From NCBI RefSeq assembly GCF_900107625.1, contig NZ_FNQK01000007.1:118804-182803 (forward strand): DNA of 64,000 nt, written 5' to 3'. The notes under the pieces are model-generated. The model ran no database searches and was not told the DNA's origin. It saw only the letters and a program-made list of their open reading frames with translations. Shown here one piece after another: positions 1 to 8,097 of this stretch (positions are counted from its first letter, which is position 1; every line of letters begins with the position of its first letter). The stretch comes from Bizionia paragorgiae (lineage in GTDB: Bacteria > Bacteroidota > Bacteroidia > Flavobacteriales > Flavobacteriaceae). The translations under genes were made by a program, and so were the position numbers.

Positions 1-293
1 TATAAATCGCTAGTTGAAATCACTTCATCTCCTGGTTTTAATAGTTTCATAACCGCATCTATCGCGGCTAAGCCAGAACCAAAAGCCAATCCGAACTCCC
101 CATTTTCTATACTTGCTAAAGCATTTTCTAAAGCCTGACGTGTAGGGTTGCTACTTCTAGAATACTCAAAACCTTTGTGTCCACCAGGAGTAGATTGGGC
201 ATAGGTCGTAGTTTGATATATGGGTGGCATCACTGCTCCGTAAGCTGGATCTGGAGATTGTTTGCCATGAATTGTTTTTGTATTAAATTTCAT
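1..293 (-). CDS. Cystathionine gamma-synthase-type PLP enzyme (N-terminal part only)
   Basis: This is the first 97 codons of a leftward gene cut by the window edge; the start is the ATG at 293-291. It belongs to the Cys/Met metabolism PLP-dependent family (MetB, MetC, cystathionine gamma-lyase, methionine gamma-lyase). The fragment shows the family's early landmarks: PPIYQTTTYAQ, the cofactor-phosphate-binding YSRSSNPTR segment near residue 44, and FGSGLAAIDA near residue 71. The catalytic lysine lies outside the window. Family assignment is firm, but gamma-synthase and gamma-lyase cannot be separated on this part. It is divergent from the lipoprotein gene at 367, with about 70 bases between them. 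Confidence 0.9.
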   Translation of the reverse strand, partial: MKFNTKTIHGKQSPDPAYGAVMPPIYQTTTYAQSTPGGHKGFEYSRSSNPTRQALENALASIENGEFGLAFGSGLAAIDAVMKLLKPGDEVISTSDL

Positions 294-366
294 CCTAATA
301 TTTTTTGATTACAACTAAATTAACGCTTAATTCGTTCTATTCAAATTCCATTAACATCTTTAAACT

Positions 367-1110
367 ATGTTTAACAGTTTCGCATTAAAGCCATTTCAAT
401 ACCTTTTAATCCTAATGCTTTCAATTAGCTTGTTGAGTTGTGAAAAAGATAACACACTCGTATTTATAACAACTGAAATCATTTCAGAAAACGAAACGAT
501 TGTGGAGATTAACATCCCCAAAGCTGAAGGGAATACGGAAGCTGCTAAAGCAATAAACAACGCACTAGCAAGCTACACCAATACTGCATTAACAGTCGAC
601 TCCGCAAATACCGCTCACCCAACAATAGAGGAAAACATTTCTGCATTTAACAAGTCTTATACTGCCTTTAAAACTGAAATCGGAAAAACACTTTTAACCG
701 AACTTCCCTCTTGGGAAGCCTTAATCGATGGTGAAATAATATATCAAAACGAAGCATTAATTTGCATCGTAATGAACTCGAGTATTAATACCGGTGGGGC
801 GCAAGGTGTTTTTAATATGAAATTCTTTAATTTTGATACAGAAACCGGTAAAGAATTGGAAACTACCGATTTAATAACCGACATTAACGCTTTTAAAACC
901 CTGGTTAAAAAGTATTATGATAAAGAGTTAGAAACAGGGTATAAAGAAAGTAATTTAGAGCTTAACGACGATCCGTTTTCTCTTCCTGACCATTTAGGGT
1001 TTAGCGAAGAAGGCATAATTATTTTCTACGATCGCTTAAGTAGCCCTGCAAATGACCCTTTAGAATTTACAATTCCTTATACTGTTGCCAATTCATATTT
1101 AAAATTCTAA
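367..1110 (+). CDS. DUF4163/DUF3298 (RsiV-like) lipoprotein
   Basis: A 247-residue lipoprotein with a signal sequence ending in LLSC, so Cys25 is the probable lipidated residue. The body matches the DUF4163 plus DUF3298 arrangement: an N-terminal part near residues 40-130 and a C-terminal part near 140-245. The segment NTGGAQGVFNMKFFNFD resembles the conserved Y/NTGGA start of DUF3298 found in RsiV and PdaC-type proteins. Such proteins sit in the cell envelope; RsiV binds lysozyme, but no such function can be claimed here. Its stop overlaps the stop of the convergent DinB-like gene by four bases. The exact role is unknown. Confidence 0.75.
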   Translation: MFNSFALKPFQYLLILMLSISLLSCEKDNTLVFITTEIISENETIVEINIPKAEGNTEAAKAINNALASYTNTALTVDSANTAHPTIEENISAFNKSYTAFKTEIGKTLLTELPSWEALIDGEIIYQNEALICIVMNSSINTGGAQGVFNMKFFNFDTETGKELETTDLITDINAFKTLVKKYYDKELETGYKESNLELNDDPFSLPDHLGFSEEGIIIFYDRLSSPANDPLEFTIPYTVANSYLKF

Positions 1111-1562
1111 AGTGACTTTTTAAGCGCTAAAATATAGCCTAAGTGAATGCCCTCATGGAAGTTATTAAACGCTATTGCATCTTCTACATTACGAAGTGTA
1201 CTATTTGTTGACACCGTATAAGCTGTATACGTTTTAAAACGTTGGTTGTTATAGTCCGTTGCCATTTGCTCTACAGTAGAAAACAACAAACTTTTAATAT
1301 CGTCAACTTCTTCTTGGGAAGCCACATGCTCGGTTTTTGTTCCTTTTTTGTATTTGGCAACCATATCATCCGACACATTCATTGGTAATCCTGATAAGTT
1401 ATACACCAATAACTGTTGGGTAACAACGGTATGTGCTATATTCCAAATAAGATTATTCTTAAACCCATCGGGTACTTTATTTAAATCCTCTAAGCTATAG
1501 TTTTCTAAAATACTTTTTAAAAGGGCTCTATTTTTTAAAGTAATATCGAATGCAAATGTCAT
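1107..1562 (-). CDS. DinB-like four-helix metalloprotein
   Basis: A 151-residue protein of the DinB / YfiT-like fold. Three histidines sit at the places expected for metal ligands: His44 in NIAHTVVTQ, and His136 and His140 in HEGIHLGYI close to the C-terminus. Family members are four-helix-bundle proteins, often stress induced; some are thiol (bacillithiol or mycothiol) transferases, but most have no known substrate. The gene is convergent with the lipoprotein at 367-1110 and shares four bases with it. Length fits the family. The substrate cannot be inferred. Confidence 0.75.
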   Translation of the reverse strand: MTFAFDITLKNRALLKSILENYSLEDLNKVPDGFKNNLIWNIAHTVVTQQLLVYNLSGLPMNVSDDMVAKYKKGTKTEHVASQEEVDDIKSLLFSTVEQMATDYNNQRFKTYTAYTVSTNSTLRNVEDAIAFNNFHEGIHLGYILALKKSL

Positions 1563-1637
1563 AATTATAATTTTAGATAAAAGTACTCCTTTTTTGTTAA
1601 ATTAAATTTATTTTGCACTCACAAACCCACCTGAAAG

Positions 1638-1994
1638 ATGAAAAAAGTATACTATTTAAAAACGTGTAGTACCTGTTCTAGAATTTTAAAAGAATTGAAT
1701 CTTCCTTCAGATTTTGTTTTACAGGATATTAAAAGCGAACCCATCACCGAAAAGCAATTAGAACAGATGGGAGAATTAGCAGGAAGCTATGAAGCGCTGT
1801 TTAGTAGACGAGCAACCTTGTACAAAACGATGGATTTAAAAAACAAATCCTTAACCGAATCTGATTATAAAAACTATATTTTAGAACATTACACCTTTCT
1901 AAGCCGCCCTGTTTTTATTATAAACAATACCATATACATAGGAAATTCTAAGAAAAATGTAGAAGCTGTTAAACAGGCTTTAAATGAAGTTTAG
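1638..1994 (+). CDS. ArsC/Spx-family thioredoxin-fold protein
   Basis: A 118-residue single-domain protein of the ArsC superfamily. Residues 10-13 are Cys-Ser-Thr-Cys, placing the reactive Cys at position 10, as in ArsC proteins that form an arsenate-cysteine adduct. FSRRATLYK in the middle and SRPVFIINNTIYIG near the C-terminus match the conserved arginine-containing segments, including the RP of the cis-proline region. Members either reduce arsenate with glutaredoxin or act as Spx-like redox proteins. There is no ars operon here, so a housekeeping redox role is as likely as arsenate resistance. The EamA transporter gene starts inside its last codons, so the two are probably co-transcribed. 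Confidence 0.8.
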   Translation: MKKVYYLKTCSTCSRILKELNLPSDFVLQDIKSEPITEKQLEQMGELAGSYEALFSRRATLYKTMDLKNKSLTESDYKNYILEHYTFLSRPVFIINNTIYIGNSKKNVEAVKQALNEV

Positions 1995-2877
1995 GGTTTG
2001 GGCGCTCATTGCTGCCTTTACAGTACAGCTGCTTTACGGGTTAAATTTTACCTTTGCTAAAGATGTTATTGCTGGAGGTTATGTAACGCCATTTGCCTTT
2101 ATTATTTTTAGAGTTGGCGGGGCTACTTTACTGTTTTGGCTCTTTAGTAGCATGGGGCCTAAAGAAAAAATTCTTCGGAAAGATTTTCTTACCTTATTTT
2201 TCGCCGCTGTTTTTGGTGTAGCCACCAATATGCTACTATTTTTTAAAGGTTTAGAATACACCACCCCAATTCATGCCGCCGTAATTACCACCATTGTACC
2301 TATTATAGTTTTAATACTGTCCACTTTTTACTTGAAAGAACGTTTAACAGCGCTTAAAATTACAGGGGTTATTCTCGCCTGTATTGGTGCCATTGTTTTA
2401 ACTGTATATGGTAAATCAACACGTATAGCCGACAATGTGCCACTTGGGAATTTATTGGTTTTAATAAATGCAATTTCTTATAGTATTTATATAATAATTA
2501 TTAAAAAATTAACCGATAAATACCATCCTTTCACCTTTATAAAATGGGTGTTTCTATTTGGGTTAATCCTTGTAACGCCCTTTGGAATACGAGACTTTTT
2601 GGCTATAGACTACTCGTCATTCCCTTCTTATATTTACTTCTCTATTGCATTTGTAGTGGTTGGTGCTACGTTTGGAACCTACACCTTAAATCCGTTAGCA
2701 CTACGCCATTTAAAAGCTTCAACAGTAAGTATATTTATATACATCCAACCCATAATTGCCGGACTATTTGCAATTATAATGGGAAGCGATAGTTTAAGTA
2801 GTGTAAAACTTATCGCTTCCGCTTTAATATTTTCGGGAGTCTATTTAGTGACTAAAAAACCAAAAGTAGAAGGTTAA
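1984..2877 (+). CDS. EamA/DMT-family transporter
   Basis: A 297-residue, very hydrophobic protein with about ten transmembrane helices arranged as two EamA repeats (roughly residues 7-142 and 155-290). This is the classical size and layout of the drug/metabolite transporter superfamily in the inner membrane. The substrate cannot be read from sequence; members export amino acids, nucleobases and other small metabolites. The start codon overlaps the end of the ArsC-like gene by 11 bases, which suggests translational coupling. It ends one base before the convergent thioesterase gene. Confidence 0.88.
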   Translation: MKFRVWALIAAFTVQLLYGLNFTFAKDVIAGGYVTPFAFIIFRVGGATLLFWLFSSMGPKEKILRKDFLTLFFAAVFGVATNMLLFFKGLEYTTPIHAAVITTIVPIIVLILSTFYLKERLTALKITGVILACIGAIVLTVYGKSTRIADNVPLGNLLVLINAISYSIYIIIIKKLTDKYHPFTFIKWVFLFGLILVTPFGIRDFLAIDYSSFPSYIYFSIAFVVVGATFGTYTLNPLALRHLKASTVSIFIYIQPIIAGLFAIIMGSDSLSSVKLIASALIFSGVYLVTKKPKVEG

Positions 2878-2878
2878 A

Positions 2879-3358
2879 CTATAGCTCCAAATTTACGGGT
2901 CTGCGTCCTTTAGCTCGCGCATCTTCTTTGGTGAGTATTTTAAAATCTTTCGACTTTGGGAAATGGTTGGCTATGTCCAGTAACTCCTGTGGTAGCTCTG
3001 TTATTTTTCGTTCTTTTAAATCGATCCAAGAGCCAAACATTTCACAAAATGCTAAATTTTCTCCTTTATGGTTGTAAAAATTATGATCAAATTTAAAAAA
3101 CGAACCATCTTCACTCAAACCTGAAACTTCAAGACTCACCGTTATTGGCTGCCCCATAAACGCTTCTTTAAAATAAAACATATGCTCGTAAAAAACTACA
3201 GGACCAATATTATGTATTGCCAATTCTTTCATGGTAAACCCTTTCTCTATTAAAAAAGCCATACGCGTATGACTCATAAAGTTCGTATAAGCAGAATTTG
3301 CTAGGTGCCTATTCGCATCCACATCACTCCATCGTATTTCAAATTGTTTCGTGTACAT
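2879..3358 (-). CDS. Hot-dog acyl-CoA thioesterase (4HBT family)
   Basis: A 159-residue protein with the single hot-dog fold of 4-hydroxybenzoyl-CoA thioesterase relatives. The N-terminus reads FEIRWSDVDANRHLANSAY, in which Asp14 is the expected catalytic acid before the long central helix. It probably hydrolyses an acyl-CoA or acyl-ACP thioester in the cytoplasm, but the acyl chain cannot be predicted. It stands alone, convergent with the EamA gene and divergent from yicC. Confidence 0.82.
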   Translation of the reverse strand: MYTKQFEIRWSDVDANRHLANSAYTNFMSHTRMAFLIEKGFTMKELAIHNIGPVVFYEHMFYFKEAFMGQPITVSLEVSGLSEDGSFFKFDHNFYNHKGENLAFCEMFGSWIDLKERKITELPQELLDIANHFPKSKDFKILTKEDARAKGRRPVNLEL

Positions 3359-3444
3359 TATCTTTTTTATTTTAGTTCAAAACTACATAATTTTACTGTG
3401 CATGCATAATAAATTAAAAGGTTTTCTATACACTCTGTTTTCAT

Positions 3445-3452
3445 TACCTTTG
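3445..3452 (+). promoter_or_regulatory. Probable -7 box of the yicC-gmk-nadD promoter
   Basis: TACCTTTG, an exact match to the Bacteroidetes -7 consensus TAnnTTTG, lies 22 bases before the yicC start. No clear TTG sits at the expected -33 distance, only T-rich sequence near 3421. Confidence 0.5.
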
Positions 3453-3474
3453 CACAACTTTATACATAAAGCTT

Positions 3475-4332
3475 ATGATACATTCCATGACAGGCTACGG
3501 TAAATCTGTAGTGCAGTTACCAACAAAAAAGATATCGATAGAACTCAAATCGCTAAATAGTAAAAACCTGGATTTAAATGCCAGAATGCCTTCTATTTAT
3601 AGAGAAAAAGAACTCCCACTACGCAAATTAATTGCCCGAGAATTAGACCGTGGAAAGGTCGATTTTTCTATTTATGTTGAAACTACTGCCGAAGACACCT
3701 CAGCAAAAATTAACACGCCTGTTGTAAAGCAGTATATCGAACAATTAAAAGCCGTTGTAGATGGTGATGAAGTGGAGCTTTTAAAAATGGCGGTCCGGTT
3801 TCCTGATGCTTTAAATACAGAGCGTGAAGAAATCGACGAAACCGAATGGAAGACTATAGAAGCTGAAATTAAAAAGGCTATTGAAAGTATTAAAACCTAC
3901 CGATTGGATGAAGGTAAAGTATTGGAAGCCGATTTTAGAAATCGCGTAGCATCGATTGCTAGTGTATTAGAGGAAATCATCGCAATGGATCCTGAACGAA
4001 TCGAAGGCGTTAGAGAACGCTTAAAAAAAGGCGTTGAAGAACTCAAGGAGAAATACGATGAAAACCGCTTTGAACAAGAGTTAGTTTATTACATCGAAAA
4101 ATTCGATATAACCGAAGAAAAAGTACGCTTAAAAAACCACTTAGACTATTTTTTAGAGGCTTTAGACTCTGAAGATTCTAACGGAAAAAAATTAGGGTTT
4201 ATCTCTCAAGAAATGGGCCGAGAAATTAATACTATAGGCTCAAAAAGCAACTTTGCACCAATGCAACAATTGGTCGTGAAAATGAAGGACGAGTTAGAAA
4301 AAATTAAAGAACAATTACTAAACGTACTGTAA
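3475..4332 (+). CDS. yicC: YicC/YloC-family endoribonuclease
   Basis: A 285-residue protein beginning MIHSMTGYGK, the hallmark of the YicC/YloC family, followed by the conserved ELKSLNSKNLDLN segment. The N-terminal YicC_N region covers about residues 1-155 and the C-terminal DUF1732 region runs to the end, closing with the typical GREINTIGSK and EKIKEQLLNVL. E. coli YicC is an endoribonuclease acting on small RNAs; the same activity is inferred here. It is 25 bases upstream of gmk, an arrangement common in Bacteroidetes. Confidence 0.93.
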   Translation: MIHSMTGYGKSVVQLPTKKISIELKSLNSKNLDLNARMPSIYREKELPLRKLIARELDRGKVDFSIYVETTAEDTSAKINTPVVKQYIEQLKAVVDGDEVELLKMAVRFPDALNTEREEIDETEWKTIEAEIKKAIESIKTYRLDEGKVLEADFRNRVASIASVLEEIIAMDPERIEGVRERLKKGVEELKEKYDENRFEQELVYYIEKFDITEEKVRLKNHLDYFLEALDSEDSNGKKLGFISQEMGREINTIGSKSNFAPMQQLVVKMKDELEKIKEQLLNVL

Positions 4333-4357
4333 TTAGCACGTACCAAAATTAAAATCT

Positions 4358-4948
4358 GTGACCACAGCAAACAACACAAAACAAGGTAAATTAATCGTTT
4401 TTTCTGCTCCCTCAGGATCCGGAAAAACAACAATTGTTAGACATTTATTAAATAACGACGCTCTTAACTTAGCGTTTTCTATCTCTGCCACCTCTCGCGA
4501 AAAACGCGGTGAAGAAGTAGATCAAGAAGACTACTACTTTTTATCGACTGAAGAATTTAAAAGCAAAATTAAAGCTGATGAATTCCTAGAATGGGAAGAA
4601 GTTTATAGAGATAATTTTTACGGAACTTTAAAAGCAGAGGTCGAAAGGCTTTGGGCTTTGGGTAAACACGTGATTTTTGATATTGATGTGTCTGGAGGAT
4701 TGCGTATTAAACGAAAATTTCCTGAACAGTGTTTATCTATTTTTGTTAAGCCACCAAGTATCGATGAGCTAAAGATTAGATTAAAAAATAGAAAAACAGA
4801 AAGCGACGATAAAATTAATATGCGTGTAGCAAAAGCATCGGCAGAACTTGCCACTGCACCTCTTTTTGATGTGATTATAGAAAATGATAATTTAGACAAG
4901 GCGCTTGCAGAAGCAGAAACTACAGTTGAAAATTTTATAAACAGTTAA
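4358..4948 (+). CDS. gmk: Guanylate kinase
   Basis: A 196-residue cytoplasmic enzyme phosphorylating GMP to GDP with ATP. The P-loop reads SAPSGSGKTT at about residues 16-25, followed by the GMP-binding segment SATSREKRGEEVDQEDYYF and the FLEWEEVY motif. Length is normal for a bacterial enzyme. The start is GTG at 4358; no in-frame ATG gives a full P-loop lead. It sits between yicC and nadD, 25 and 18 bases away, and probably shares their transcript. Confidence 0.95.
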   Translation: MTTANNTKQGKLIVFSAPSGSGKTTIVRHLLNNDALNLAFSISATSREKRGEEVDQEDYYFLSTEEFKSKIKADEFLEWEEVYRDNFYGTLKAEVERLWALGKHVIFDIDVSGGLRIKRKFPEQCLSIFVKPPSIDELKIRLKNRKTESDDKINMRVAKASAELATAPLFDVIIENDNLDKALAEAETTVENFINS

Positions 4949-4966
4949 AATTAAAACACCGTAATT

Positions 4967-5545
4967 ATGAAAATAGGTCTGTTTTTTGGCTCTTTTAACC
5001 CCATTCATGTTGGCCATTTAATTATCGCCAATCAAATGGCAGAAAACAGCGACTTAGATCAGGTTTGGTTTGTTGTCACACCTCATAGTCCGTTTAAAAA
5101 GAAAAGCACCCTACTCGATAACTACGACCGTTTAGAAATGGTGCATCTGGCAACAAAAGACTACGACAATCTAAAACCTAGTGACATCGAGTTTAATTTA
5201 CCTCAGCCTAACTATACGATCAACACACTCACCTATTTAAAGGAGAAATTTCCAAATCATGATTTTTCCCTTATCATGGGAGAAGATAATTTAAAAGGGT
5301 TTCATAAGTGGAAAAATTACGAGCTCATATTAGAATACCATTCTATTTATGTGTACCCTAGAATCGCTGAAGGCACTGTTGATACCCAGTTTAATAGCCA
5401 CCCAAAAATTCAACGGGTAGATGCGCCAATTATGCAATTGTCTTCAACATATATTCGCAACGCTATAAAAGAAGGTAAAAACATAAGGCCGCTAGTACCA
5501 GAACACGTATGGAAGTATATTGACGACATGCAGTTTTACCGCTAA
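4967..5545 (+). CDS. nadD: Nicotinate-nucleotide adenylyltransferase
   Basis: A 192-residue NadD, which makes nicotinate adenine dinucleotide from NaMN and ATP in NAD synthesis. The N-terminal motif GSFNPIHVGH (residues 9-18) is the nucleotidyltransferase (T/H)xGH signature. The C-terminal SSTYIR near residue 160 is the ISSTxIR motif that completes the ATP site. Length and termini are standard. It is the third gene of the yicC-gmk-nadD run. Confidence 0.95.
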   Translation: MKIGLFFGSFNPIHVGHLIIANQMAENSDLDQVWFVVTPHSPFKKKSTLLDNYDRLEMVHLATKDYDNLKPSDIEFNLPQPNYTINTLTYLKEKFPNHDFSLIMGEDNLKGFHKWKNYELILEYHSIYVYPRIAEGTVDTQFNSHPKIQRVDAPIMQLSSTYIRNAIKEGKNIRPLVPEHVWKYIDDMQFYR

Positions 5546-5560
5546 AAGCACCTTCTAGCA

Positions 5561-5613
5561 AATGGTTTTATTCAGGCTTTAAATGCCTAATCACTATTGG
5601 GTGAATAACCATT
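5561..5613. promoter_or_regulatory. Compound dyad upstream of the LysR gene
   Basis: Two nested or alternative dyads lie between nadD and the LysR gene. The outer arms are AATGGTT-tt-ATTCA (5561-5574) and TGAATAACCATT (5602-5613), complementary apart from a two-base bulge. The inner arms are ATTCAGGC (5570-5577) and GCCTAAT (5585-5591), around TTTAAAT. The inner one has the size and spacing of a LysR-type operator half, so autoregulation is plausible. It could instead be a nadD transcript end, though no T-tract follows. Confidence 0.4.
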
Positions 5614-5648
5614 AAATAGGCTGGGGAATCAGAAAAACAGCTCGTCTT

Positions 5649-6530
5649 ATGAAAACGAAATTACAAATTTTTAAAACCGTTGCTAATCATTTAAGCTTTA
5701 CAAAAGCCGCCGAAGATTTGTATATTTCTCAACCTGCGGTTTCTAAAGCGATTAGAACTTTAGAATCTGAATATAAATCCACCTTCTTTTTAAGACACCG
5801 CAATGCCATTGAACTTACAGAAAACGGCAAAGCCTTTTTAATTTATGCGGACAGAATTTTAGCCATTTATTCTGAAATCGACAATCAGTTTTTAAATTTA
5901 AGAGAAGACCTACCAAAACAAATCACTTTTGGTGTGAGTACCACCTTGGCCAATTATATCATTCCAAAAATAATTGCTAAGTTTAGACTACAATATCCGG
6001 AAATAACTTTTAAAATTAAAAGTGGGAACTCGGAAGATATCGAAGCGCTAATTGTAAACCAACACTTAGATTTTGGGATTACCGAAGGTAAAGAGTCGAA
6101 TAGAATACTTCAGTTCACGCCATTTATAAAAGATGAAATTGTACTGGTCACCCATGCTAATAATCCCGATTTTAAAAACGGAATTATTAATCGTGAAATC
6201 CTACAACAATTACCTATAATAGAACGTGAGTCTGGCTCTGGCACACGAGATATTATGTATGACTTTCTAAACAAAAATGGTATTTCAAACCTCAATACTG
6301 TGGTCACTTTAAACAGTACCGAAGCTATTAAAAACTACTTATATTACTCTAACAACTATGCCTTAATCTCTATAAATGCTGTTAGTGAAGATTTAAAAAA
6401 TAATAAACTTCGCATAATAGATATTTCAGATTTAACTATGGAACGCTGGTTTCATTTTGTCTGTCGCACTGGTTATCAGTCAAGAGTCATGGATACCATC
6501 GAAAAATTCTTCCGCAACAACCATTCATAA
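5649..6530 (+). CDS. LysR-family regulator next to a YeiH transporter
   Basis: A 293-residue LysR-type transcription factor. The winged helix-turn-helix spans residues 1-60 (LSFTKAAEDLYISQPAVSKAIRTLE), followed by a linker helix and a two-lobed effector-binding domain to the C-terminus. The layout matches enteric bacteria, where the LysR regulator YeiE lies beside yeiH; here both genes point the same way, 84 bases apart. YeiE and CysB relatives respond to sulfur compounds in some bacteria, so control of the downstream exporter and of DoxDA is a reasonable inference. Dyads that could be its sites lie at 5561-5613 and 6538-6567. Confidence 0.88.
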   Translation: MKTKLQIFKTVANHLSFTKAAEDLYISQPAVSKAIRTLESEYKSTFFLRHRNAIELTENGKAFLIYADRILAIYSEIDNQFLNLREDLPKQITFGVSTTLANYIIPKIIAKFRLQYPEITFKIKSGNSEDIEALIVNQHLDFGITEGKESNRILQFTPFIKDEIVLVTHANNPDFKNGIINREILQQLPIIERESGSGTRDIMYDFLNKNGISNLNTVVTLNSTEAIKNYLYYSNNYALISINAVSEDLKNNKLRIIDISDLTMERWFHFVCRTGYQSRVMDTIEKFFRNNHS

Positions 6531-6537
6531 CTTATAG

Positions 6538-6567
6538 TTATCCCACATCACTTTTTAATGTGCATAA
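6538..6567. promoter_or_regulatory. Dyad between lysR and yeiH
   Basis: An imperfect inverted repeat TTAT...CACAT (6538-6548) and ATGTG.ATAA (6558-6567) surrounds an A/T core. It lies just upstream of a TAAATTTG -7 box at 6585-6592 that fits a promoter for yeiH. A LysR-family binding site is the natural candidate. Confidence 0.4.
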
Positions 6568-6584
6568 AGGTTATAACAGTAGTG

Positions 6585-6592
6585 TAAATTTG
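6585..6592 (+). promoter_or_regulatory. Probable -7 box of the yeiH promoter
   Basis: TAAATTTG matches the Bacteroidetes -7 consensus TAnnTTTG exactly and lies 22 bases before the yeiH start codon. No clear TTG was found at -33, so activation by the upstream LysR protein is possible. Confidence 0.5.
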
Positions 6593-6614
6593 CTGTTTTA
6601 ATAATTTAGTCACA

Positions 6615-7535
6615 ATGAAAACCCTGTTACACAAAACCCTTTTTTTTGTCCTTGCCGCTATTGCAATATTAGGTTTTATCGATAGTGTTATGGCCTTAGT
6701 TTTAGGTTTTAGCTTTGCTATACTTCTCAAAAACCCATTTAAGTCTCAAAGTAAAAAAGCGGTTGGCTACTTATTAAAAATAGCTATTGTAGGTTTGGGG
6801 TTTGGCATGTTTATAAAAGAAACCTTAGTAACGAGCACAGAGAGTTTTACGCTCACCCTCCTTTCTATTTTACTCACAGTGAGCCTCGGAATACTACTAA
6901 CACATGCCTTTAAAACAGACCGGAAACTGGGGCATTTAATCACCTCTGGAACGGCTATTTGTGGAGGTAGCGCTATAGCGGCAATTTCACCCGTAATAAA
7001 AGCTAAGAGTGAAACTATTAGTATGGCTCTAGCAATCATTTTCTTATTAAACTCGGTTGCGCTACTGGTGTTCCCTCCTTTAGGGCATTATTTTGAACTC
7101 TCCCAAGAGCAATTTGGCCTTTGGTGCGCCATTGCCATTCATGATACAAGCTCGGTAGTGGGCGCTGCGTTAAGTTATGGCGACGAAGCGCTGCGCATTG
7201 CAACAACTGTAAAATTAGCGCGAACACTTTGGATTATCCCATTATCACTTTTTTCTATGCTCCTCTTTAAAACAAAAGGCGAAAAAATAAAAATCCCTTA
7301 TTTTATACTTTTGTTTGTTGGGGCCATCTGTATTAATAGTCTACACCTCATTCCTGAAAATATAACCAACAGTATAGTTACGGTCTCAAAACGCTTATTA
7401 GTTCTGACCTTATTTTTAGTGGGTTCTACTATTTCAATTCAAGACATTAAAACAACAGGCATAAAACCAGTAGCATTAGCGATACTGCTATGGATTTCTA
7501 TTGCCCTCTTTACTTTAGTGTATATTTTACATTAA
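6615..7535 (+). CDS. yeiH: YeiH-family putative sulfate exporter (UPF0324)
   Basis: A 306-residue inner membrane protein with about ten hydrophobic segments. It carries the family signatures GTAICGGSAIAAISP (near residue 113) and AIHDTSSVVGAA (near residue 175). The YeiH/UPF0324 family is annotated as a putative sulfate exporter on the basis of genetic linkage with sulfonate metabolism; transport has little direct proof. The neighbouring DoxDA oxidoreductase makes a sulfur-compound role more likely. It follows the LysR gene in the same direction. Confidence 0.85.
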   Translation: MKTLLHKTLFFVLAAIAILGFIDSVMALVLGFSFAILLKNPFKSQSKKAVGYLLKIAIVGLGFGMFIKETLVTSTESFTLTLLSILLTVSLGILLTHAFKTDRKLGHLITSGTAICGGSAIAAISPVIKAKSETISMALAIIFLLNSVALLVFPPLGHYFELSQEQFGLWCAIAIHDTSSVVGAALSYGDEALRIATTVKLARTLWIIPLSLFSMLLFKTKGEKIKIPYFILLFVGAICINSLHLIPENITNSIVTVSKRLLVLTLFLVGSTISIQDIKTTGIKPVALAILLWISIALFTLVYILH

Positions 7536-7619
7536 TGTGTCGTTACTTTTAAATATTATTTAACACAAACGAATTTTGACACAACAAAAAAAAGAGCGAG
7601 ATTCGAGGTTCGATATAAG

Positions 7620-7654
7620 CACCTAATTAATACCGCTTTAATGGTGGCAACACC
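7620..7654 (+). promoter_or_regulatory. Structured leader with alternative hairpins
   Basis: GGTG at 7643-7646 can pair with CACC at 7651-7654, closing a GCAA (GNRA-type) tetraloop, or with CACC at 7620-7623. The two pairings exclude each other and end ten bases before the start codon of the next gene. This could be a translational switch, but the stems are only four base pairs and no known riboswitch consensus was recognised. Confidence 0.3.
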
Positions 7655-7663
7655 GATTTAAAA

Positions 7664-8065
7664 ATGCAGTCGCAAAACTCAAAAATATTAAGCCTAAAGC
7701 TCCTAACACTTCCGTTACTCGCTTTGCTATTATTACTTTCGCCATGCTCGGTTAAAGGTGCGGTACAAAGTGCATTAGACCTTGAAGTGTCTCGATCACT
7801 CAATAAAAACAAAACAACTGCACCCCAATTAATTAGTTGTTATGTTTGGAATGATCAATCGCAATTAGAAACTGTAATCGCGACAAAGAAAACGCTTGAT
7901 AAGAAAGATTTTAAAGCCTTTTCTCAGCAGTTTTTAGCAACGCATACAACTCGCAAACCATCATATTGGGTAGAACAGCATATTAAACGCTACTCAGAAC
8001 TCCCACTATATATTTTATATAAAAGATTGAAAGTCTACGATTTAAACACGCTACATTTCGTTTAA
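7664..8065 (+). CDS. Exported protein of unknown function in the DoxDA locus
   Basis: A 133-residue protein I do not recognise. Residues 8-26 form a strongly hydrophobic, leucine-rich signal segment. Cleavage may follow SVKGA near residue 33; Cys28 follows a proline, a poor lipobox. The remainder is polar and basic, with one further cysteine in LISCYVW and an aromatic stretch near the C-terminus (LPLYILYKRLKVYDL). It ends 32 bases before the DoxDA gene and shares its direction, so a periplasmic or membrane partner of that enzyme is plausible but unproven. Confidence 0.6.
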   Translation: MQSQNSKILSLKLLTLPLLALLLLLSPCSVKGAVQSALDLEVSRSLNKNKTTAPQLISCYVWNDQSQLETVIATKKTLDKKDFKAFSQQFLATHTTRKPSYWVEQHIKRYSELPLYILYKRLKVYDLNTLHFV

Positions 8066-8097
8066 ATCTCAATTTTTTTAATATATAATTTATAGCA

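Noticed and set aside
2544..2792. 82-codon frame inside the EamA transporter gene
   Set aside because: Shadow of the transporter in another frame, Trp/Cys/Tyr-rich and without family resemblance.
7585..7663. SAM or other known riboswitch before the DoxDA operon
   Set aside because: The GGTGGCAACACC segment recalls part of S-box leaders, but the other conserved blocks are absent.
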